A stretch of 64,000 nucleotides of DNA from Promicromonospora umidemergens (GTDB lineage: Bacteria; Actinomycetota; Actinomycetes; Actinomycetales; Cellulomonadaceae): positions 1-64,000 of the forward strand of contig NZ_JAMTCT010000012.1 of the NCBI RefSeq assembly GCF_024171995.1. Direction: 5' to 3'. Position 1 is the stretch's first letter, and the number at the start of each line of letters is the position of its first letter. Made by a program: the position numbers and the translations under genes. The notes beneath the pieces are model-generated. The model saw only the letters and a program-made list of their open reading frames with translations, was not told the DNA's origin and did no database searches. Below, in pieces: positions 9,748-19,048 of the stretch.

Positions 9748-10743
9748 GTGACCACACCTACCACCGATGCGACCGCAGCCGGTGTCCGCCCTGCTCGAGG
9801 CGGTACGCCAGAACCGCCGCCGCCGCTGGCCCCCGACACGACCTCGGCCGAGCGGCTGGCCATGGCAGAGCAGTACGGCCTGCGTCCCCTGAACGTCCGC
9901 CCACCACTCGGGGAGTACATCCGCGACCTGATGGGTCGCTGGTCCTTCATCCGGGTCCTGGCCACGTCGACCGCATACGCCAGGAACCAGACCAACTATC
10001 TCGGTCAGCTCTGGGCGGTGCTGAACCCGATCCTCAACGCTGCCGTCTACGTGCTGATCTTCGGCATCCTGCTGGGCGTCACCCGCGACATGGGCAACTC
10101 GATCGCGTTCATCGTGGTCGGCGTCTTCACCTACCGTTTCATCGAGTCGTCGGTGACCGGTGGCGCCAAGTCGATCAGCGGCAAGACGCAGCTCCTGCGG
10201 TCCCTGCACTTCCCGCGGGCCGTCATGCCCATCTCCACCGTGCTGTCGCTGCTCGCGACCCTCATACCCGCGCTCGCGGTCATGTGCGTCATGGTGCTGC
10301 TGAGCGGATACATCCCGGGCTATCAGACGATGAAGGTGACCTGGTGGTGGCTGCTCCTGCCCGCGGCCGTCGTGCTCCTGTGGATCTTCAACACCGGTCT
10401 CGCGTTCATGATGGCCCGTGCCGTGGCCACGACACCGGACCTGGACAACATCATCGGTTTCGTGATGCGGGTGGTGATGTACGGGTCGGGCGTGATCTTT
10501 CCGCTCGCCGGGTACATCGAGAGGATGGGGGTGTCGGACACCGTCAAGGGGATCCTTGGTGCGGTGCTCGAGCACCAGCCGGTGGCTGTGTACCTCTATC
10601 TCGTGCGGTCCTGCCTGACGCAGGAGGAGAGCATCCCGCAGAGCGGCCTGATGTGGGCGCTCGGGGCCGTGTGGGCAGTGTTGTTCTTCGTGATCGGCTT
10701 CGTCGTGTTCTGGCGGGGCGAGGAGAGGTACGGACGTGACTGA
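9748..10743 (+). CDS. ABC-2 type polysaccharide/teichoic acid export permease (TagG/Wzm family)
   Basis: A 331-residue inner-membrane permease with six predicted membrane helices between about residues 75 and 325. The short amphipathic region before TM1 (YARNQTNYLGQLWAVLNPIL) is typical of TagG/Wzm/KpsM exporters that pass undecaprenyl-linked polymers across the membrane. It partners the ATPase encoded next, whose gene overlaps it by eight bases. The GTG at 9748 is my choice; an ATG at 9862 would remove a Pro/Thr-rich leader and remains possible because neither has a strong ribosome site. Divergence from the glycosyltransferase pair, with a 188-base shared upstream region, ties synthesis to export. 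Confidence 0.88.
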   Translation: MTTPTTDATAAGVRPARGGTPEPPPPLAPDTTSAERLAMAEQYGLRPLNVRPPLGEYIRDLMGRWSFIRVLATSTAYARNQTNYLGQLWAVLNPILNAAVYVLIFGILLGVTRDMGNSIAFIVVGVFTYRFIESSVTGGAKSISGKTQLLRSLHFPRAVMPISTVLSLLATLIPALAVMCVMVLLSGYIPGYQTMKVTWWWLLLPAAVVLLWIFNTGLAFMMARAVATTPDLDNIIGFVMRVVMYGSGVIFPLAGYIERMGVSDTVKGILGAVLEHQPVAVYLYLVRSCLTQEESIPQSGLMWALGAVWAVLFFVIGFVVFWRGEERYGRD

Positions 10744-11716
10744 GGCCGACGCACACATGGACTTCGACCTCGAGCTGGAGCCCGACGACCTGGACGAGGA
10801 AGCTCCCGAGGCTCCGATCGGTGACCCCTGCCTGGTGGTGGACGACCTGCACGTCGTCTACCGCGTGGTCGGCAGCCGTGCCAGAAAAGAGGCGGAGAAG
10901 GGCGCGGAGGTCCGTGAGGCGCAGACCAAGCCCTCCTTCGTGAAGCGACTCGTCACCGCCAGCCGCCAGCACACCGGCGGGGTGAGCGAGGTGCATGCGG
11001 TCCGCGGCATCTCGTTCACCGTGCGGCACGGTGAGTCCGTCGGCATCGTCGGTATCAACGGCTCGGGAAAGAGCACGCTGCTGCGCGCGATCGCCGGCCT
11101 GATGCCGCCGTCGTCGGGGAGCGTGCACGTGTCGGGTGAGCCGTCGCTGCTCGGCGTCAACGCGGCGCTCATGCCGCAGCTGACCGGCGAACGGAACATC
11201 ATGATCGGCGGCCTGGCTCTCGGTCTCACACCCAAGCAGGTCGAGGAGCGCTTCGACGAGGTCGTGGAGTTCGCGGGGATCGGTGACTTCGTGTATCTCC
11301 CGATGCGGACGTACTCCTCGGGCATGGCCGCCCGGCTGCGCTTCGCCATCTCGTCGTCGGCTTCCCCGGACATCCTGATGATCGACGAGGCGCTCGCCAC
11401 CGGTGACGCCGCGTTCAAGGCGCGGTCGAAGGCGCGGATCGAGGACGTGCGCCAGAACGCCGGGACGGTGTTCCTCGTCAGTCACTCGATCTCGACGGTC
11501 GAGGCCATGTGCACCCGGGTCCTGTGGGTCCATCAGGGAAAGCTCGTGATGGACGGCCCGACGCACGAGGTGGCCGAGCGGTACAAGGACTACGTCCGGA
11601 GCTTGCGGCCGGTGGGTCGCAAGGGCGGCAAGGGCGGCAAGGGCGGCGGCAGGGCGGGCGGCCGGAACGGGAAGGGCGCCCGGAAGGTGGGCGTCGGAGG
11701 AGCGACCGGCAGCTGA
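10736..11716 (+). CDS. ABC transporter ATPase for polysaccharide export (TagH/Wzt family)
   Basis: A 326-residue nucleotide-binding subunit. Walker A is GINGSGKST (106-114), the signature is YSSGMAARL, Walker B is ILMIDEALATGD, and the switch His is in LVSHSI. The family hallmark, an insertion before the core with an acidic N-terminus (residues 1-30) and a Lys-rich stretch (50-80), is present. After the ATPase domain ends at about residue 290 there is a Gly/Lys/Arg tail (about 30 residues, GRKGGKGGKGGG and similar) instead of a folded carbohydrate-binding domain; this basic tail could contact lipid or nucleic acid, but its role is unknown. Start GTG at 10736 overlaps the permease gene and has AGAGG seven bases upstream. 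Confidence 0.9.
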   Translation: MTEADAHMDFDLELEPDDLDEEAPEAPIGDPCLVVDDLHVVYRVVGSRARKEAEKGAEVREAQTKPSFVKRLVTASRQHTGGVSEVHAVRGISFTVRHGESVGIVGINGSGKSTLLRAIAGLMPPSSGSVHVSGEPSLLGVNAALMPQLTGERNIMIGGLALGLTPKQVEERFDEVVEFAGIGDFVYLPMRTYSSGMAARLRFAISSSASPDILMIDEALATGDAAFKARSKARIEDVRQNAGTVFLVSHSISTVEAMCTRVLWVHQGKLVMDGPTHEVAERYKDYVRSLRPVGRKGGKGGKGGGRAGGRNGKGARKVGVGGATGS

Positions 11717-11720
11717 ACGT

Positions 11721-11756
11721 ACGGAGGGCCGCGGCTGTGGAGCCGCGGCCCTCCGT
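11721..11756. terminator. Terminator hairpin after the exporter genes
   Basis: A 16-bp perfect stem, ACGGAGGGCCGCGGCT at 11721-11736 with its complement at 11741-11756, closes on a GTGG loop five bases after the ATPase stop codon. It separates the exporter from the convergent sulfotransferase gene. Confidence 0.88.
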
Positions 11757-11801
11757 GCACTCACCCGGCCTGACCGAGCAGGCCCGGGACCGGGCGGGTG
11801 G

Positions 11802-13169
11802 TCAGTGCGATGCGACCAGGTCGATGAGGGACGCGTGGTCCCGCTCGAACCGTGCGGTGTACTCGTCGTACAGGATCTGGTCGACGCCGTTCGCGTCGCG
11901 GAGCCTGCGTACGGCGTCGGACTCGTCGTCGGTCCGCTCAGGCTGACCCGATCTGCCCCGGTGGCCCACGCGGTCGGCGGTGTACGAGCCGGTCGAGGCA
12001 GTCGCGGCGATGTGGCTGGCCTCGAGGTGCCGCATGGTTCCGACCAGGTGGAACCGCTCGTCGAGCGTCTCACGACACATGCGCAGCAGGTCGTTCTCGC
12101 TCAGAGCGGCGGTCGCCTCGAGCCAGAACATGTCCTCCTCGGCACGGACGGACTCGAACGTGCCGGAGCCCGAGAAGCGCTTGCGATAGGTGCTGGACAG
12201 GTCGGGGTGCGTCGTGACGATCTGGCGGGCGAGCATGTTCGTCATGCGCTGCTTGATCGTGTAGTCGATGTGCTGGTCGAATGTCGGGGACTCGTCGCGC
12301 GTCGGCAGGATGCCGGGGGTCGAGAGGCGCTTGAAGTACCCGGACCTGATCTGCGACACCGGGTCGCGGAGGACCGTGAAGTGGCTGAGCTCTCGGCCGG
12401 GCAGCTGAAACGCGAACGGGTGGTGCTGGTGGACGAGCATCAGCCGTGCGGTGTCCTCCGTCGACAGCTGCAGGGCGTGCTCCATCTGCAGCAGGCCGTA
12501 GCGCCGGTTGATCTGCACCATGCGGCCCCACGGGATGATGCTCTTGAGCGACACGATCATGCTGGTGCCGCCGCAGAACGGCAGATGGAAGAACACGGGC
12601 AGCACCGTGCCGCTGGGCGCCTGCTCCCGCAGCCGCGCGAACTCCTTGGAGAGGGCGTCGTCGCCCCAGACCGTCAGGTTCGATCCGTCCTCCGGGAAGT
12701 GCTCGTCGAGGCGCTCGACGAGGGAGCGGGCCAGGTCTTCGCGGCCGGACCCCGCGAGCGCAGTGACGACGACCAGCCAGTCCTTGCGCTGCGGGCCGTT
12801 GGTGACGAACTCCGGCTCGATGTCGACCACCTCGTCGAACCTGCCGGCGGCGGCCAGCAGCGCGGGCAGCCAGGCCCGGGCCGGCTTGTTGCGGAACGTG
12901 GTGGCCAGCGTCGAGATGACGGCGATGATCAGACCGTCCCAGTCGCTGAACCGCTTGGACAGCGCCCGGCGGTGCAGGGACTTCACCGCGCTGGACGGGA
13001 TCTCCTCGCCGCGGGCATGCCGGACCATCAGGTCCGAGAATTCTTGGAGCACATCGTCCCGGCGGTTACGACTGGTCACCTCGGGGCCGAAAGCGCTCCG
13101 GAACTTCGCGCCGGTCACCTTGCCCCGCGCGAACCCTTGTCGCCAGTCCAGTGTTCTCGTCGTAGTCAT
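11802..13169 (-). CDS. Sulfotransferase-like protein with altered PAPS-loop lysine
   Basis: A 455-residue protein. Residues 1-185 are helical and of no family I recognise. The C-terminal half looks like a PAPS-dependent sulfotransferase: the 5'-phosphosulfate loop is VFFHLPFCGGTSM (193-204), and the 3'-phosphate motif is VLRDPVSQIRSGY (266-278). In related families the loop reads PK-x-GGTS, with the Lys contacting PAPS; here that position is Phe198. Catalysis may therefore differ or be lost. The start at 13169 has GGAGA nine bases upstream. The gene lies 70 bases downstream of the APS kinase gene and in the same direction, which strongly suggests it uses the PAPS made there. Likely acceptors are the surface glycans of the adjacent locus, by inference only. 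Confidence 0.7.
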   Translation of the reverse strand: MTTTRTLDWRQGFARGKVTGAKFRSAFGPEVTSRNRRDDVLQEFSDLMVRHARGEEIPSSAVKSLHRRALSKRFSDWDGLIIAVISTLATTFRNKPARAWLPALLAAAGRFDEVVDIEPEFVTNGPQRKDWLVVVTALAGSGREDLARSLVERLDEHFPEDGSNLTVWGDDALSKEFARLREQAPSGTVLPVFFHLPFCGGTSMIVSLKSIIPWGRMVQINRRYGLLQMEHALQLSTEDTARLMLVHQHHPFAFQLPGRELSHFTVLRDPVSQIRSGYFKRLSTPGILPTRDESPTFDQHIDYTIKQRMTNMLARQIVTTHPDLSSTYRKRFSGSGTFESVRAEEDMFWLEATAALSENDLLRMCRETLDERFHLVGTMRHLEASHIAATASTGSYTADRVGHRGRSGQPERTDDESDAVRRLRDANGVDQILYDEYTARFERDHASLIDLVASH

Positions 13170-13239
13170 GCAGTGGTCTCCAGGTTGGTCGGGTCTCTTC
13201 CAGTGCCGGGCCGTTGCGGAGGCTCGAGCGGAGCGCCTC

Positions 13240-14502
13240 TCACCCGGCGGTTCCAAGGTGGGTACGAACGGTGCTCACGGCCTCCTCCATGGACAGCACG
13301 GAGGTGTCGATGACGAGGTCGGCGTCATCGGGGGTCTCGTAGGGCGAGGAGATACCCGTGAAGTCGGGGATCTCGCCGGCGCGTGCCCGGGCGTAGAGGC
13401 CCTTGCGGTCGCGCGCCTCGCACACCTCCAGCGGCGTGCTGATGTGTACCAGGACGAACCGCGCACCCGTCTCCTCCGCCAGGGCCCGCACCGTGGCCCG
13501 GCCTGACGCGAACGGTGCGATCGGAGCAGCCACGGCGATGCCGCCGTGCTTGGCCACGAGCGCAGCGACGTAGCCGATGCGCTCCACGTTGGTCTCGCGG
13601 GACTCGCGGTCGAACCCGAGGCCCTTTGACAGGTGGTGGCGTACGGCGTCGCCGTCGAGCAGGGTCGTCCGCAGGCCGTCGTCCTCGAGCTCGGCCGCCA
13701 GGGCGCGGGCCACCGTCGACTTGCCCGAGCCGGACAGGCCGGTGAAGAAGACGACGGTGCCCCTGCGGCGGTCGGCCGCCGCTGCGCGCACCACCTCGGC
13801 GGCAGAGGCCGGCGGGTAGAGAGCGGCTACGGCGTCGTCCAGCACATGGGGGAGGCCGGAGACGGCAGTGGCGGTAGCAGCGGTGCGCTGCGCGAGGAGC
13901 GGCCTGGCGTCCGCAGCGCCGTACGCGGCCGCGACCTCCTCGAGAGTCACCCCGCCGAGCCCGGACCACGGTAGGACCACCGTGCTCACCCGCGCTCGTG
14001 TGCGCTCGGTCAGGGCGACCGCGAGCCCTGCGGCCGCCCGTACGAGACCGGGGGCCCCGACCGGACCGGGCGCCGGGGTGCGGCGCGCGACCGGGACGAG
14101 GAGCAGCACGGTGCGGGCGTGCTCGGCCAGGGCGACGACGGCGTCGGTGTCCTGCCGTGTGGGCACCTCGGTGACGAGCAGGCCGAGCGGATCCGGAGCG
14201 CCGGCGTCGTCCCCGGCCGCCAGCTCCGCACGGACCTCCCGGGCGGGGCGTCGTACGGCGTCGTCCCACTGCGGGCCGATCGCCGGAGCGAGCGGTTTGA
14301 GCGGTTCGAGCGTGGCCCGCCCGCCGTCCGCCGGCAGGGTGAGGCGGGCCAACGGGCTGTTCTCCGCGTCTGTCAGGACGGCGCCCGCGGGAGCGTCCGG
14401 CCAGACGGTCGCGAGTACCGACGGCGCGACGGCTCCGCCGAGGGCCAGCTCGAGCAGGTCGAGCTGGTCGTCGGACAGGACGCGGGCGGGGAAGTCGGTC
14501 AT
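13240..14502 (-). CDS. cysC: Adenylylsulfate (APS) kinase with an extra N-terminal domain
   Basis: A 420-residue protein that phosphorylates APS to PAPS. The kinase domain occupies about 246-417: P-loop GLSGSGKST (255-263), [54 protein letters not shown] and the closing [15 protein letters not shown]. Ordinary CysC is about 180-200 residues, so some 240 residues are extra. Residues 7-52 ([19 protein letters not shown]...[12 protein letters not shown]) recall the N-terminal PUA-like part of ATP sulfurylase, and 105-200 may be a degenerate remnant of the catalytic part, but no sulfurylase HxxH-type motif is visible. It may be a decayed Sat-CysC fusion now relying on CysDN. The ATG overlaps the upstream tauE stop (ATGA). 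Confidence 0.85.
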   Translation of the reverse strand: MTDFPARVLSDDQLDLLELALGGAVAPSVLATVWPDAPAGAVLTDAENSPLARLTLPADGGRATLEPLKPLAPAIGPQWDDAVRRPAREVRAELAAGDDAGAPDPLGLLVTEVPTRQDTDAVVALAEHARTVLLLVPVARRTPAPGPVGAPGLVRAAAGLAVALTERTRARVSTVVLPWSGLGGVTLEEVAAAYGAADARPLLAQRTAATATAVSGLPHVLDDAVAALYPPASAAEVVRAAAADRRRGTVVFFTGLSGSGKSTVARALAAELEDDGLRTTLLDGDAVRHHLSKGLGFDRESRETNVERIGYVAALVAKHGGIAVAAPIAPFASGRATVRALAEETGARFVLVHISTPLEVCEARDRKGLYARARAGEIPDFTGISSPYETPDDADLVIDTSVLSMEEAVSTVRTHLGTAG

Positions 14503-15509
14503 TCGCGGCGGCTCGTTTCTGCTGGGTCGTCAGCTGGGCCGGCGGCCCGGCTCTGTGCTGGACCGTCCGCTGGGTCGTGGCCCTCAGCGTGCACTGCCGG
14601 AGCTGAGCGCGCCACGGGTGGCACTCCGAAGCGGCGCCTGACCCAGAACCAGATCAGGTTACCGCCGACCAGCGCGGCCACGGCGGCACCGAGGACGACG
14701 GGGATGCTCGCGCCCAGCAGCTTGAGCGCCGAGGCCAGCAGGAGGATCGCGAGGGCGCGGCGGATGATCCCGCCCGGTGCGCGCGAGGACACGTGCGCAC
14801 CGAACCACGCGCCAGGGATGGCTCCGATGAGCAGGGAGGTCGTCAGACCGAGCGAGAAGTCGCCGTACAGGACGTGCCCCAGCGACGCCGCCGCGACGAG
14901 CGGCACCGCCTGGACCAGGTCCGTCCCGACCAGCTGCGACGCCTTCAGCGCCGGGTAGAGCAGAAGGAGGACGACGATGACGATCGATCCAGCGCCGACC
15001 GACGTCATGCCGACCAGGAGGCCGGCCACGGCGCCGAGAAGCGCAGTGGGGACGGGGCGCACCACGAGCTCCTGCGGGGCGGACGGCCGGGCGGGGCCCT
15101 CGCCGAACGCCGACCGGCTGCGGACCATCTGCAGAACCGCGCGGACCACGAGGCCACCGGACGCGATGAGCAGCGCGACGCCGAGGATCCGGAGGAGTGC
15201 GGCGTCGAGCGATTCCCCGAACGGCAGCACCTTGATCAGCAGGGCGCCGGAGAAGGCGGCGGGGACCGAGCCGACACACAGCCACAGGACGAGCTTGAGG
15301 TTCACCGTCTTGCGGCGGAGGTGCACGATCGCGCCGGCCGGCTTCATGAACAGGCTGGCGACCACGTCGCTGGAGACCGCCACGAGCGGATCCACCCGGA
15401 AGACGAAGATGAGCATCGGGGTCATCAGGGCGCCGCCGCCCATCCCGGTGAGCCCCACGATGAACCCGACGAGGAGCCCACCGACGATCAGTGCTGGGTC
15501 GATGCTCAC
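14499..15509 (-). CDS. TauE/SafE family anion permease
   Basis: A 336-residue membrane protein with eight or so helices in two repeats, each opening with a glycine-rich re-entrant motif ([23 protein letters not shown] and [21 protein letters not shown]). The family moves sulfite, sulfonates or related anions. As the first gene of tauE-cysC-sulfotransferase, divergent from cysQDN, it most likely imports sulfate or exports sulfite. The last 45 residues are a hydrophilic Asp/Ala/Pro tail. The start is the GTG at 15509, with GAGGGG upstream. The 253-base region to cysQ must hold both divergent promoters, but I could not identify a sulfur-related operator or riboswitch there. Confidence 0.8.
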   Translation of the reverse strand: MSIDPALIVGGLLVGFIVGLTGMGGGALMTPMLIFVFRVDPLVAVSSDVVASLFMKPAGAIVHLRRKTVNLKLVLWLCVGSVPAAFSGALLIKVLPFGESLDAALLRILGVALLIASGGLVVRAVLQMVRSRSAFGEGPARPSAPQELVVRPVPTALLGAVAGLLVGMTSVGAGSIVIVVLLLLYPALKASQLVGTDLVQAVPLVAAASLGHVLYGDFSLGLTTSLLIGAIPGAWFGAHVSSRAPGGIIRRALAILLLASALKLLGASIPVVLGAAVAALVGGNLIWFWVRRRFGVPPVARSAPAVHAEGHDPADGPAQSRAAGPADDPAETSRRE

Positions 15510-15762
15510 GGGTGGGACCCCTCACGCTCGTCGCGAGGGGCCACGCCCCCGCCAATTCCGATGAACTCGGTCGGTTTAGAGGACATGCGTGTTCCCGGGT
15601 TCTCGATCAGCATGGAACTGGCCCTCTGACAATGCATCGCATGCACGAATGGTAGCCTCGGCGCGTTCGCCGGAGTTCACTCGGATACCGCTCGGAAGCC
15701 TCATTTCGGGCAGGGATCTCTCCCCCGTGAACCACACCAAGATTCCGCAGACCAGGAGATCG

Positions 15763-16644
15763 ATGAACGCGCCGTCACCCATGCTTCCCTCGGCGTCGCT
15801 CGATGACGGCGCCCTCGCGCACGCACTGGCCTCGGGAGCCGCGGAGGTGCTCCTCGCGCTACGCGCCGAGGTGGCCGCCGGCGCCTCCTTCGTCGCCAAG
15901 GAGCTCAAGGACGCCGGCGACGCCGCGGCCCAGGCCTGGCTCGCGGCCGCGCTGGCCGGTGCTCGGCCCACCGACGCCGTCCTCTCGGAGGAGGCCAAGG
16001 ACGACCTGGCTCGCACCGGTGCAGACCGGGTGTGGATCATCGACCCGCTCGACGGCACCCGCGAGTTCGCGGAACGGCACGCCGAGGGGGCCCTGGCCGG
16101 GCAGTGGCGCGACGACTTCGCCGTGCACATCGCGCTCTGGGAGCGCGGTCCCGGGCTGACGGTCGGCGCCGTAGCACTGCCGGCCCGCGGGCAGGTGCTG
16201 ACCACGGCAGACGGTGCGGTGCCTGCTGGAGCCGGCAGCGCCGACGTGCTGTCCGGCAGCCGTCCGCTGCGGATCGCGGCGAGCCGCAGCCGTCCGCCCG
16301 AGTTCGTCGCGGCCCTGGCCGAACGGGGCGACGTCGAGCTCGTGCCGATGGGCTCGGCGGGCGTCAAGATGATGGCTGTCGCCGACGGTACAGTTGACGC
16401 TTACGTCCACGGCGGTGGGCAGTACGAGTGGGACTCTGCCGCACCAGTAGCCGTTGCCCGGTCCAGGGGAATCGTCTGCACGCGTCTCGACGGATCCGAG
16501 CTCGAGTACAACCGGGAGAGCCCCTGGCTCCCTGACCTGTTCGTATGCCCCCCGGCTCTGGCTCAGCGCTTGCGCGAGCTGCTCGACACCGTTGGTGTCG
16601 TGTCCGTGGTCGGGGCAGATAGCAAGGAAGGTGCCCAGCCGTGA
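15763..16644 (+). CDS. cysQ: 3'(2'),5'-bisphosphate nucleotidase
   Basis: A 293-residue enzyme of the inositol monophosphatase superfamily. The metal site is shown by VLSEEAKDD (Glu), IIDPLDGTREF (the DPLDGT signature) and the late EWDSAAPVAVA motif. It removes the 3'-phosphate from PAP, the by-product of PAPS-dependent sulfotransfer, and can act on PAPS. The ATG at 15763 has AGGAG five bases ahead. The stop overlaps the cysD start by four bases (GTGA), so cysQDN is a tight operon. Having PAP removal in the operon fits active use of PAPS, by a sulfotransferase or by assimilatory reduction. Confidence 0.9.
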   Translation: MNAPSPMLPSASLDDGALAHALASGAAEVLLALRAEVAAGASFVAKELKDAGDAAAQAWLAAALAGARPTDAVLSEEAKDDLARTGADRVWIIDPLDGTREFAERHAEGALAGQWRDDFAVHIALWERGPGLTVGAVALPARGQVLTTADGAVPAGAGSADVLSGSRPLRIAASRSRPPEFVAALAERGDVELVPMGSAGVKMMAVADGTVDAYVHGGGQYEWDSAAPVAVARSRGIVCTRLDGSELEYNRESPWLPDLFVCPPALAQRLRELLDTVGVVSVVGADSKEGAQP

Positions 16645-17543
16645 AGAGTCACGTTCTGAGCCAGCTGCGCAGCCTGGAAGCCGAGAGCATCCACATCATG
16701 CGCGAGGTGGTCGCCGAGATGGAACGGCCGTGCCTGCTGTTCTCCGGTGGCAAGGACTCCATCGTCATGCTGCATCTCGCGGTCAAGGCGTTCGCGCCGG
16801 CGCGAGTCCCGTTCCCGATCATGCACGTCGACACAGGGCTGAACTTCCAGACCGTGCTCGACTGCCGTGACCGGTGGGTGGAGCGCACAGGAGTGCAGCT
16901 GGTCGTCGCCTCCGTACAGGAGGGGATCGACCGCGGTCTGGTCCAGGAGGAGCCCAACGGCTCACGCAACCGGATCCAGACGCCGGTGCTGCTGGAGGCC
17001 GTGGAGAAGCACGGCTTCGACGCCCTGTTCGGCGGGGGACGCCGCGACGAGGAGAAGGCCCGCGCCAAGGAGCGCGTGTTCTCCTTCCGCGACGACTTCG
17101 GCCAGTGGGACCCGAAGAACCAGCGCCCGGAGATCTGGAGCCTGTACAACGGCCGCGTCCACCAGGGCGAGTCCATCCGCGTGTTCCCGCTGTCCAACTG
17201 GACCGAGCTGGACATCTGGGCCTACCTCGAGGCCGAGGAGATCGACCTGCCGGACCTCTACCTCGCCAAGGAGCGCGAGGTCGTGGAGCGCGGCGGCATG
17301 CTCTTCGAGGTCAACGGCTTCACCCCCCTCAAGGAGGGCGAGACCGCCGAGGTCCGGTCCACGCGTTACCGCACGGTGGGCGACGCGAACCTCACCGCAT
17401 GTGTCGAGTCCGCGGCAACCACGCTCCACGGCGTCGTCGAGGAGGTCGCGGCGGTCCGTCTCACCGAGCGCGGCGCCACGCGCGGCGACGACAAGGTGAG
17501 CGAGGCCGCCATGGAGGACCGCAAGAAGGAAGGCTACTTCTGA
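16641..17543 (+). CDS. cysD: Sulfate adenylyltransferase subunit 2 (ATP pyrophosphatase)
   Basis: A 300-residue catalytic subunit of ATP sulfurylase. The PP-loop SGGKDS (35-40), HVDTGLNFQ, the GGRRDEEKARAKER loop and VFPLSNWTELDIWAYL are all intact. With CysN it makes APS from sulfate and ATP, driven by GTP hydrolysis. GTG start at 16641 lies in the end of cysQ, behind an AAGGAAGG site. Length is normal for the family. The stop overlaps the next start (TGATG). Confidence 0.94.
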   Translation: MKSHVLSQLRSLEAESIHIMREVVAEMERPCLLFSGGKDSIVMLHLAVKAFAPARVPFPIMHVDTGLNFQTVLDCRDRWVERTGVQLVVASVQEGIDRGLVQEEPNGSRNRIQTPVLLEAVEKHGFDALFGGGRRDEEKARAKERVFSFRDDFGQWDPKNQRPEIWSLYNGRVHQGESIRVFPLSNWTELDIWAYLEAEEIDLPDLYLAKEREVVERGGMLFEVNGFTPLKEGETAEVRSTRYRTVGDANLTACVESAATTLHGVVEEVAAVRLTERGATRGDDKVSEAAMEDRKKEGYF

Positions 17544-18865
17544 TGACGACGACCTTGCCCGAGGACACGGGCACCTCCGAGACCCTCAACGAGGTCGTCA
17601 GCGGCGACCTCCTACGGTTCGCCACCGCCGGTTCGGTCGACGACGGCAAGTCGACGCTGATCGGCCGCCTGCTGTTCGACAGCAAGTCCATCTTCGCCGA
17701 CCAGCTCGAGTCGGTGGAGCAGGTCAGCAAGGACCGCGGCAACGACTACGCCGACCTGTCGCTCCTGACGGACGGCCTGCGCGCCGAGCGCGAGCAGGGC
17801 ATCACCATCGACGTGGCGTACCGCTACTTCGCGACGCCCAAGCGCAAGTTCATCATCGCGGACACGCCGGGCCACACCCAGTACACGCGGAACATGGTCA
17901 CGGGCGCCTCGACGGCGGACGTGGCGCTGATCCTCGTGGATGCGCGAAAGGGTGTCGTCGAGCAGTCGCGTCGACACACGTTCCTCGCCACCCTGCTGGG
18001 CGTGCCGCACGTGGTGGTCTGCGTGAACAAGATGGACCTGGTCGACTACGACGAGCAGGTGTTCGAACAGATCCGTGCCGAGTTCACCGAGTTCGCGTCG
18101 CGCCTGCGGGTGCCGGACCTGACCTTCATCCCGGTGTCGGCCCTGGTGGGCGACAACGTCGTGACCCGGTCGGAGAAGATGCCCTGGTTCGACGGCTCGC
18201 CGCTGCTCAGCCACCTCGAGCGGCTGCACGTCGCCTCGGACCGCAACCTCGTCGACGTACGGTTCCCGGTGCAGTACGTGATCCGGCCGCAGCAGACCGA
18301 CGCGCGCGACTACCGCGGCTACGCGGGCACCGTCGCGTCCGGCGTCATGAAGCCCGGCGACCGGGTGCTGGCCCTCCCCGCCGGCCTGGAGACGACCATC
18401 GAGTCGATCGACACGGCCGACGGTCCGGTCGCCGAGGCGTACCCGCCCATGTCGGTGACGGTGCGGCTGGCGGACGAGATCGACATCTCGCGTGGCGACA
18501 TGATCTGCCGCCCGAACAACGCCCCGACGGTCACGCAGGACGTCGACGCCCAGATCTGCTGGATGGACGAGTCGGCGTCACTGGTGCAGGGCAAGAAGTA
18601 CGCGATCAAGCACACCACCCGGTGGGCGCGCGCGATGGTGAAGACCATCAGCTACCGCGTCGACGTGAACACGCTGCACCGGGACGAGGAAGCCACGGAG
18701 ATCAAGCTGAACGAGATCGCGCGCATCAAGATGCGCGTGACCAAGCCGCTCTTCGTCGACTCCTACCAGGCGAACCGCCAGACAGGCGCCTTCATCCTCG
18801 TCGACGAGGCGACCAACAAGACGGTCGCCGCCGGCATGATCGGCGGACCTGCTCACCAGTACTGA
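17543..18865 (+). CDS. cysN: Sulfate adenylyltransferase subunit 1 (GTPase)
   Basis: A 440-residue EF-Tu-like GTPase that powers CysD. Motifs: G1 GSVDDGKST (30-38), switch II DTPGHTQYTRNM, G4 NKMD, followed by EF-Tu domains II and III. The chain ends at the GTPase and beta-barrel part without a fused APS kinase; some bacteria fuse CysC here, but in this locus the kinase is the separate, larger protein encoded on the other strand. The ATG at 17543 overlaps the cysD stop. A strong hairpin 57 bases downstream ends the operon. Confidence 0.94.
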   Translation: MTTTLPEDTGTSETLNEVVSGDLLRFATAGSVDDGKSTLIGRLLFDSKSIFADQLESVEQVSKDRGNDYADLSLLTDGLRAEREQGITIDVAYRYFATPKRKFIIADTPGHTQYTRNMVTGASTADVALILVDARKGVVEQSRRHTFLATLLGVPHVVVCVNKMDLVDYDEQVFEQIRAEFTEFASRLRVPDLTFIPVSALVGDNVVTRSEKMPWFDGSPLLSHLERLHVASDRNLVDVRFPVQYVIRPQQTDARDYRGYAGTVASGVMKPGDRVLALPAGLETTIESIDTADGPVAEAYPPMSVTVRLADEIDISRGDMICRPNNAPTVTQDVDAQICWMDESASLVQGKKYAIKHTTRWARAMVKTISYRVDVNTLHRDEEATEIKLNEIARIKMRVTKPLFVDSYQANRQTGAFILVDEATNKTVAAGMIGGPAHQY

Positions 18866-18921
18866 GGCACAGGACGGAACGTGACCGGTGGCCACGGGCC
18901 CCTGATACGCTCCGCTACGCC

Positions 18922-18954
18922 GGAGGGTCGCCGACTATGCGTCGGCGACCCTCC
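18922..18954 (+). terminator. Terminator hairpin after cysQDN
   Basis: GGAGGGTCGCCGAC (18922-18935) pairs perfectly with GTCGGCGACCCTCC (18941-18954) over a 5-base loop. It ends the sulfate-activation operon before the acyltransferase gene at 19049. Confidence 0.85.
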
Positions 18955-19048
18955 CATGCTGCGGAGATGCTGCCTGGTCCGGACACCACATCGCGACAAC
19001 ATCGGAGCCGTGCGGGCCAGGGCCGCACGCTGACCGGAGGTACCCCAG

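Noticed and set aside
9376-10758. A 460-codon minus-strand frame across the exporter permease
   Set aside because: It is antisense to a permease with clear helices and consists of His/Asp/Arg-rich sequence.
15510-15762. A sulfur-related riboswitch between tauE and cysQ
   Set aside because: I looked for SAM-type stems and phased repeats and saw no convincing structure; the region is best left as a plain divergent promoter.
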